From positions 1 to 5,615 of the forward strand of contig CALFMA010000631.1 in the NCBI GenBank assembly GCA_937880065.1: DNA of 5,615 bases, given 5' to 3'. The translations under genes and the position numbers were made by a program. Of the stretch, positions 1-4,324 are shown in pieces. Position 1 is the first letter of the stretch, and the number at the start of each line of letters is the position of its first letter. The DNA comes from an uncultured Ruminococcus sp. GTDB taxonomy: Bacteria > Bacillota_A > Clostridia > Oscillospirales > Ruminococcaceae. Under the pieces are notes generated by a model, which was not told the origin of the DNA, did not search any database, and was given only the letters and a program-made list of their open reading frames with translations.

Positions 1-1
1 C

Positions 2-94
2 ATAGTGTCGTATGCTGAGGAAGTCCAACGACGACAGGCAGTATTTATGCCCTTTATCTACTGTTGTTTTAGAGATTGGTATAAGTTTGTATAA
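2..94 (+). CDS. Possible C-terminal tail of an unidentified gene (partial)
   Basis: A plus-strand frame is open from the left edge to a TAA at 92-94, giving about 30 residues that end in ...CCFRDWYKFV. It contains no start that makes sense and would belong to a gene beginning outside the window. The stop sits just before the hairpin at 98-125, which is a natural place for a gene to end in front of a convergent neighbour. The opposite strand also has one open frame here, and 30 codons is short enough to be chance, so coding status is uncertain. I do not recognise the peptide. Confidence 0.3.
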   Translation: MVSYAEEVQRRQAVFMPFIYCCFRDWYKFV

Positions 95-125
95 AAAAGG
101 GTACCGATTTTTTTCTCGGTACCCT
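93..125 (-). terminator. Intrinsic terminator of the flotillin gene
   Basis: Read on the minus strand, a perfect 10-bp stem (arms 116-125 and 98-107, AGGGTACCGA pairing with TCGGTACCCT) encloses an 8-nt A-rich loop and is followed directly by six T residues (complement of 93-98). It begins 6 bases after the flotillin stop codon, so it very probably ends that transcript. On the plus strand the sequence after the stem is GATTTATTATT, a poorer T-tract, so termination in that direction would be weaker. Confidence 0.92.
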
Positions 126-131
126 GATTTA

Positions 132-1664
132 TTATTCAGTTGTATCTGTTGTGTAGTCTGTATAGCCTGAACGGTCAATTACGTAATCGCCGTCGGGAAC
201 TTCCTGATAGGAATTATAGGTGCTTTCAGCCTTTGGCTCAGCAGGTGCAGCCTGTGCAGATGCCATTTTACCGCCAAGGAATCCAGAAAGGATAGCCTTG
301 ATATCAACGCCTGTAGCCTCAGTAAGACCATCAGTAATCTTTGTTGTGGAATTAATGATATCGCCTACAAGACGGCTGGAATTTCCCTCACCGTACATTG
401 TAATCTTATCAACATTTTCAAGGGGAGCAGCAGCATTGCGAACAACTTCGGGGAGAGCCTTGAAGTACATTTCGAGAACAGCAGCCTCGCCATACTTCTT
501 CATAGCTTCAGCCTTAGCGTTGATACCCTCAGCCTCAGCAAGACCTTTCGCTCTGATTGCGTCAGCCTCAGCCTGACCTACGGCAGCAATACCCTCGGCT
601 TCCTGCATTCTTGCGAACTTCTGAGCCTCAGCCTCAGCCTTCTGTGCCTCAGCCTCCTGCTCACGCTGGAAACGGTCAGCTTCTGCTTCCTTCTTTAACT
701 GGTAAAGCTTAGCGTCAGCCTCCTGCTGTGCCTTATAGCGTTCAGCCTCAGCCTTTTTCTTAATTTCAGCATCGAGAGATTTTTCCTTAACCTCTGCTTC
801 TTTAGTTTTAAGTTCAACATCCTTTTCAGATGCAGCGATATTAGCGTTAGCCTTTGTGATTTCGATTGTCTTACGCTGCTCTTCCTTCTGGATTTCGTAA
901 GCAGCATCGGCAATAGCCATCTGTGTATCTGCTTCTTTTTTCAGTTCAGCCTGACGAATTGCAAGTTCATTGTTCTTCTGTGCAATTTCAGTTTCAGCAA
1001 GAACCTTAGCGTCGTTAGCTTCTTTCTTAGCCTGAGCCTTAGCGATTTCGATTTCCTTTTCAGATTCCGCACGGGCAATAGCTGCCTTCTTCTGAATTTT
1101 TGTGGTATTGTCAATACCGAGGTTCTCGATAAGGTTCTGGTCATCAGTAAAGTTCTGTACGTTGAATGAAACGATTTCAAGACCCATTCTGTTGAGGTCG
1201 GGAGCCGCATTCTCCTGTACCTTTTCAGCGAAAGCCTTACGGTCGTTTACCATTGCTTCGAGAGTCATCTGACCAACGATTTCACGCATATTACCTTCAA
1301 GAACTTCACGTGCAACCTTTGCTATATAAACAGGTTCTTTGTTGAGGAAGTTCTCTGCACCAAGCTTGATAAGCAGTGGATCGCTGCTGACCTTTACGTT
1401 TACGTTAGCGTCAACATTGATGTTGATGTAATCAGCGGTGGGAACAGCACTTGAAGTCTTTACGTCAACGGCGATAAGCTGAAGTTTCAGTTTATCTACA
1501 CGCTCGAAGAAAGGAATTCTGATACTTGCCTTTCCGATGATGATTTTCTTACGCAGACCTGAAATGATGTACGCAGTATCGGGTGGAGCTTTGATATAGC
1601 CGAGGGATAGAATAAGAATAAGCACCGCAGCTATAACAATGCCGGGAATGATGAATTTTACCAT
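132..1664 (-). CDS. floT: Flotillin family membrane scaffold protein (FloT-like)
   Basis: This 510-residue protein has the architecture and length of Bacillus FloT (YuaG, about 509 aa). A single hydrophobic segment (residues 4-22) anchors the N-terminus. An SPFH/band 7 domain follows at about 25-185, with the conserved stretch AREVLEGNMREIVGQMTLEAM (118-138) and a VSFNVQNF segment (165-172). Next is a long alanine/glutamate/lysine coiled coil (about 188-390) rich in EAEA repeats. The conserved flotillin end is AAAPLENVDKITMYG (411-425) and TGVDIKAIL (451-459). Flotillins oligomerise on the inner face of the membrane and organise functional microdomains, membrane fluidity and protein complexes. 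After residue 465 there is an Ala/Pro-rich linker and an acidic, tyrosine-rich tail that I do not recall in FloT. The chosen start has a GGAGG eight bases upstream; a longer reading frame starts at 1754, but that ATG lies between the -10 and -35 boxes. Lysine codons are mainly AAG, suggesting high expression. It appears monocistronic, with no NfeD partner gene in the window. Family call is firm; the symbol is by resemblance. Confidence 0.95.
   Translation of the reverse strand: MVKFIIPGIVIAAVLILILSLGYIKAPPDTAYIISGLRKKIIIGKASIRIPFFERVDKLKLQLIAVDVKTSSAVPTADYININVDANVNVKVSSDPLLIKLGAENFLNKEPVYIAKVAREVLEGNMREIVGQMTLEAMVNDRKAFAEKVQENAAPDLNRMGLEIVSFNVQNFTDDQNLIENLGIDNTTKIQKKAAIARAESEKEIEIAKAQAKKEANDAKVLAETEIAQKNNELAIRQAELKKEADTQMAIADAAYEIQKEEQRKTIEITKANANIAASEKDVELKTKEAEVKEKSLDAEIKKKAEAERYKAQQEADAKLYQLKKEAEADRFQREQEAEAQKAEAEAQKFARMQEAEGIAAVGQAEADAIRAKGLAEAEGINAKAEAMKKYGEAAVLEMYFKALPEVVRNAAAPLENVDKITMYGEGNSSRLVGDIINSTTKITDGLTEATGVDIKAILSGFLGGKMASAQAAPAEPKAESTYNSYQEVPDGDYVIDRSGYTDYTTDTTE
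531..735 (-). repeat. Degenerate GCCTCA-type short repeat inside the flotillin coiled coil
   Basis: The plus strand shows many copies of GCCTCAGC or close variants, clustered between about 531 and 735, for example GCCTCAGCCTCAGCCTT near 625. They encode the Glu-Ala-Glu-Ala and Lys-Ala-Glu-Ala units of the coiled coil. The repetition is explained by protein composition and codon preference (GAG, GCT) and is not a mobile or CRISPR repeat, but it could allow slippage or recombination that changes coiled-coil length. Confidence 0.6.
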
Positions 1665-1672
1665 AAAATAAT

Positions 1673-1677
1673 CCTCC
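1673..1677 (-). promoter_or_regulatory. Ribosome binding site fixing the flotillin start
   Basis: On the minus strand GGAGG lies 8 bases before the ATG at 1664-1662. It decides the start in favour of MVKFIIPG. An in-frame ATG one base before the GGAGG (residue -5 of the chosen numbering) and the more distant ATG at 1754 have no comparable Shine-Dalgarno. Confidence 0.9.
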
Positions 1678-1692
1678 ATATCATATGTTTTT

Positions 1693-1728
1693 GCGGCTTG
1701 CGGATGCCGCACACGCTGTATTTCAGCG
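1693..1728 (-). promoter_or_regulatory. Structured 5' leader of the flotillin mRNA
   Basis: Just after the predicted transcription start (about 1730) the minus strand has CGCTG-AAATA-CAGCG (1728-1714), a perfect 5-bp hairpin at or within two bases of the 5' end. It is followed by a GC-rich element that can fold two exclusive ways: TGCGG/CCGCA with a 3-nt loop (1711-1699), or GCGGC/GCCGC with an 8-nt loop (1710-1693). No T-run follows, so it is not a terminator. A 5'-terminal stem-loop is known in some bacterial mRNAs to protect against decay; that role here is inference. Confidence 0.5.
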
Positions 1729-1736
1729 ATATATAT

Positions 1737-1765
1737 ATTATACAATACTTTCATATAATTGTCAA
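1737..1765 (-). promoter_or_regulatory. Consensus sigma-A promoter for the flotillin gene
   Basis: On the minus strand TTGACA (complement of 1760-1765) and TATAAT (complement of 1737-1742) are both exact consensus matches separated by exactly 17 bp. Transcription should begin near 1730, giving a leader of about 65 nt before the ATG at 1664. A perfect housekeeping promoter suggests strong expression unless it is repressed. Confidence 0.93.
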
Positions 1766-1775
1766 TAGTTTGACA
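1760..1775. promoter_or_regulatory. Perfect dyad overlapping the flotillin -35 box (candidate operator)
   Basis: TGTCAA-TAGT-TTGACA is an inverted repeat with 6-bp arms and a 4-bp spacer. One arm is the flotillin -35 hexamer itself and the other lies immediately upstream of it. A further partial half-site (TAGACA on the minus strand, 1783-1788) follows a little further upstream. A dimeric repressor bound here would block RNA polymerase. The second TTGACA, read on the plus strand, has no good -10 at 15-19 bp, so it is unlikely to be a promoter. The arm may also match the -35 by coincidence. Confidence 0.4.
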
Positions 1776-1822
1776 TAAAATTTTGTCTAAATCATTGCAA
1801 TAGGCAAATGGCAGGAAAACGC

Positions 1823-1851
1823 TTGACTTTTTTGCGATAGTGTGATAAAAT
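1823..1851 (+). promoter_or_regulatory. Extended -10 sigma-A promoter for the two-gene operon
   Basis: TTGACT (1823-1828) and TAAAAT (1846-1851) are separated by 17 bp, each one base from consensus. A TG dinucleotide at 1843-1844 sits one base before the -10, giving an extended -10. The predicted start is near 1858, leaving a leader of about 25 nt that contains AGGGGTG (1871-1877) before the ATG at 1883. It points away from the flotillin promoter, with 57 bp between the two -35 boxes. Confidence 0.88.
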
Positions 1852-1882
1852 AGTTACATTAGTTATATATAGGGGTGAATTT

Positions 1883-2527
1883 ATGAATTTACAGAAACTG
1901 CCATTATTGCTCGGCTTCAATTTAATACTTGCAGTTGCTGATGTAATTCTGCTTTCAAAGGGAATTTTGCAGCTTGATAATTTAGTAAGAATTATTATTA
2001 TAATTGCAAGTATTGTAATATTTATCATAGGCAACTACTTCATTCTTTCCTCGGCATATAAAAAGCCACGGATTAAGAATGTGGAAAATGCCGATTATGA
2101 TGATTTTGAAGATGCACTAAAGGGCTGGAAAGGTATGAATACACCTTTCAATAAGCAGATTGATGTGGCATTGAAACAGCTTGAACTTTTCAATTCAAGA
2201 AAAGATAAGCTGAAAGCACTTTCACAGGACAGGACATTTGATTCTGCCATTGACGAGGTGCAGTCAAATATGTTCGGAAATTTCAACCGTCTGATTAACA
2301 GACTTCTGATATTTGATAAAAATGACAGAAATGATTTTGCAAGAAGCAGAGATTACATAAATAAGCTTATAAACACAAATGAGCAGTATCTCGATGTTTT
2401 CCGCAAATTCATAGATGAAATTGCAATGCTTGGTGATGTTTCAGAGAGCAATACAACATTGAGTCTGCAAACAATTACCGAATCTCTCAGAGAAATCCGT
2501 ACAAATGGGGAAACTGATGAGTTTTAA
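1883..2527 (+). CDS. Two-helix membrane protein with cytoplasmic helical domain, unknown family
   Basis: I do not recognise this 214-residue protein. Two hydrophobic segments form a hairpin (about residues 7-25 and 37-57, the second unusually isoleucine-rich). They are followed by KKPRIK, which by the positive-inside rule places the remaining 155 residues in the cytoplasm. That part is charged, low in proline and glycine, and predicted mostly helical, without an obvious catalytic motif. Notable stretches are DDFEDALKGWKGMNTPF (76-92) and FNRLINRLLIFDKNDRNDFARSRDYINKLI (about 132-161). The start follows AGGGGTG with good spacing and a strong promoter. It is the first gene of an operon with the VWA protein 39 bases downstream, so a role in anchoring, signalling from or assembling with that protein is plausible. 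The general plan recalls XpaC-type proteins that sit near VWA and TelA genes in Bacillota, but I see no clear sequence match. Coding status is secure; function is unknown. Confidence 0.85.
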   Translation: MNLQKLPLLLGFNLILAVADVILLSKGILQLDNLVRIIIIIASIVIFIIGNYFILSSAYKKPRIKNVENADYDDFEDALKGWKGMNTPFNKQIDVALKQLELFNSRKDKLKALSQDRTFDSAIDEVQSNMFGNFNRLINRLLIFDKNDRNDFARSRDYINKLINTNEQYLDVFRKFIDEIAMLGDVSESNTTLSLQTITESLREIRTNGETDEF

Positions 2528-2566
2528 TGATTTTGGCATAAAAGCCATGAAAGGATAGGGATTAAT

Positions 2567-4255
2567 ATGAGTGATAACAAAAAGAAAATTGCGGGTACAA
2601 TGGCACTTATGGCGGTACTTGTTACAGGTGTCGTAGGCGGAGGTATTTTCCTCACCAAAAATATCGGCAAAAGTGCAAGGGAAATTTCAAAGGAGGAGGC
2701 TTTAGAGGATTTACCTAAGCTTCTGAAAAAAATCAATGTTACGGAGGTTCAGCCGAGAAAGGCACAGGTTCAGATTGGTTCAACATCGCTTATTGACGAA
2801 TTGCCCGATATATCGAAGTATCCGTTAAGCGTTGACGGAAATGGTCAGCTTGACATTGAGATTTTCTCATCTACCGAGAAATCCAGCAAGGGAACTGACG
2901 GCTGGCTTAATGAAGTAGCTGAAAATTTCAACCGTGAACAATTTGAGATAAACGGATATACTGTGTCTGTATCTGTCCGCCCTGTTGCATCGGGACTGTC
3001 CGTTGACTATATCAAATCGGGAAAGTATGTTCCCGAAGTATTCACACCCTCAAATGAGTTGTGGGGCGATATGATTGAAGCTGAGGGCGTTGATATTGAA
3101 CTTGTAGATGAAAGTATAGTAAGCAACACCGCAGGTATACTTGTTGATAAAGATACATATTCTGAAATTGAGTCAAAGTATGGTTCAGTTTCAATAAATA
3201 CCGTAATACAGGCAACTATTGACGGTGAAATTGCTATGGGCTACACAAACCCATATGCGTCATCAACAGGACTTAACTTCCTTGTATCAGCTTTGAACTG
3301 CTTTGACAGCAATGATATTCTCAGCACAGAGGCTGTGGAATCCTTTGTAGATTTTCAGGCAAATGTTCCATTTGTGGCATATACAACTCTGCAAATGAGA
3401 GAGGCTGCGGAATCAGGTGCGCTGGATGCCTTTATTATGGAAAATCAGACCCTTTACAATGACCCCTCATTGAAGAATTACAAGTTTATTCCATTCGGCG
3501 TGGAGCATAACAACCCTGTTTATGCCCTTGGTGACCTTACATCATCTCAGGAAGAACTTCTTGATATGTTTGTGGATTACTGCAAGAACAGCAAATCACA
3601 GAAGCTTGCAGATGAATACGGATTTAATCAGATAAAGAATTACAAGTCTGACATTCCCGACATTGCAGGTACATCTCTTATTTCCGCACAGAAGCTGTGG
3701 AAAGAGGAAAAGGATGCAGGCAGACCTGTTGTAGCTGTTTTCGTAGCGGATACATCGGGAAGTATGGACGGCGAGCCTATTGCTCAGCTGAAACGCTCAC
3801 TTATAAATGCGTCACAGTATATCGGTGAGGATAACAGTATAGGACTTGTTACATATAATAATGATGTTCAGATTAATCTGCCTATCGGAAAGTTTGACAT
3901 CAACCACCGTTCATATTTCACAGGTGCGGTTGAAGATATTTCCCCATTCGGAAGTACAGCCACATTTGACGGAGTTGCAGTTGCCGCAGATATGCTTATC
4001 AAGGCAAAGGAGGAGAACCCCGACGCTAAAATTATGATGTTCGTTCTCAGCGACGGTGAAACAAATATCGGCTGCTCTCTCAAAGATATTTCACGGATTA
4101 TTCAAGCACTTGAAATACCTATTTATACAATCGGATATAATGCAAATCTTGAAGAACTCGGCAAGCTTTCGGCTATAAATGAAGCCGCAAGTGTTAATGC
4201 AGATTCTGATGATGTTGTATACGCATTGAAAAATCTCTTTAATGCACAGGTTTAA
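2567..4255 (+). CDS. Membrane-anchored substrate-binding-like plus VWA domain protein
   Basis: The 562-residue product begins with a basic N-terminus (KKK, 5-7) and one hydrophobic segment (about 8-30). There is no lipobox cysteine, so it is best read as an uncleaved signal anchor with the rest outside the membrane. A linker (about 35-90) leads to a periplasmic-binding-protein type II-like region (about 95-355), starting LDIEIFSS and containing YTNPYASSTGLNFL (226-239), a typical ligand-loop stretch. A von Willebrand factor A domain fills about 387-555. Its metal-ion-dependent adhesion site looks complete: DTSGS (395-399, DxSxS), Thr464 within FGSTATFDG, and Asp496 in LSDGE. Such fusions are known in Bacillota and Actinobacteria, annotated only by domain. 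Binding of a ligand or protein partner in a metal-dependent way is expected; no enzyme motif is seen. The start follows GGATAGGG six bases upstream. It is the second gene of the operon and is followed by a strong terminator. Domain calls are confident; ligand and role are unknown. Confidence 0.93.
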   Translation: MSDNKKKIAGTMALMAVLVTGVVGGGIFLTKNIGKSAREISKEEALEDLPKLLKKINVTEVQPRKAQVQIGSTSLIDELPDISKYPLSVDGNGQLDIEIFSSTEKSSKGTDGWLNEVAENFNREQFEINGYTVSVSVRPVASGLSVDYIKSGKYVPEVFTPSNELWGDMIEAEGVDIELVDESIVSNTAGILVDKDTYSEIESKYGSVSINTVIQATIDGEIAMGYTNPYASSTGLNFLVSALNCFDSNDILSTEAVESFVDFQANVPFVAYTTLQMREAAESGALDAFIMENQTLYNDPSLKNYKFIPFGVEHNNPVYALGDLTSSQEELLDMFVDYCKNSKSQKLADEYGFNQIKNYKSDIPDIAGTSLISAQKLWKEEKDAGRPVVAVFVADTSGSMDGEPIAQLKRSLINASQYIGEDNSIGLVTYNNDVQINLPIGKFDINHRSYFTGAVEDISPFGSTATFDGVAVAADMLIKAKEENPDAKIMMFVLSDGETNIGCSLKDISRIIQALEIPIYTIGYNANLEELGKLSAINEAASVNADSDDVVYALKNLFNAQV

Positions 4256-4273
4256 GACAATATCCCATATAAT

Positions 4274-4302
4274 AACTCCCCCTGTTGTCGGCAGGGGGAG
4301 TT
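4274..4302. terminator. Strong intrinsic terminator between convergent genes
   Basis: AACTCCCCCTG (4274-4284) pairs perfectly with CAGGGGGAGTT (4292-4302) across a 7-nt loop, an 11-bp GC-rich stem. On the plus strand it is followed by TTGTTATATTATT-like sequence after the stem's own T residues. On the minus strand it is followed by ATTATTATATGG. The hairpin lies 18 bases past the VWA gene stop and 22 bases past the stop of the convergent gene, so it probably serves both, more efficiently on the plus strand. Confidence 0.9.
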
Positions 4303-4324
4303 TGTTATATTATTCCCAGTTGTT

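Noticed and set aside
220..576. Plus-strand open frame of 118 codons antisense to the flotillin gene
   Set aside because: It lies entirely inside the well-supported flotillin coding region; its length is explained by the alanine/glutamate-rich codons on the other strand, and it lacks a ribosome binding site.
531..735. Repeated GCCTCA units as a possible CRISPR or satellite array
   Set aside because: The repeats are short, irregular and in frame with the flotillin coiled coil, with no unique spacers.
695..1210. Minus-strand open frames of 72 and 89 codons overlapping flotillin in another frame
   Set aside because: They give lysine/arginine/leucine-rich products, typical frame-shifted shadows of a biased coiled-coil gene, with no start signals.
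1770..1798. Second TTGACA on the plus strand as a possible promoter
   Set aside because: No -10-like hexamer at 15-19 bp spacing; it is better explained as the second arm of the dyad.
1792..2034. Minus-strand frame overlapping the divergent promoter and the start of the 2TM gene
   Set aside because: It overlaps the plus-strand promoter and the coding region of the 2TM protein, and its hydrophobic stretch is the complement of the isoleucine-rich membrane segment.
2534..2547. Small hairpin TGGC-ATAAAA-GCCA between the two operon genes
   Set aside because: Only a 4-bp stem with no T-run; too weak to call a terminator or attenuator, though it sits just before the VWA ribosome binding site.
2524..2736. 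Minus-strand frame opposite the start of the VWA gene
   Set aside because: Antisense to the signal-anchor coding region; no ribosome binding site or recognisable domain.
3846..4083. Short frames on both strands inside the VWA domain
   Set aside because: The main frame carries an intact MIDAS motif; these are alternative-frame shadows.
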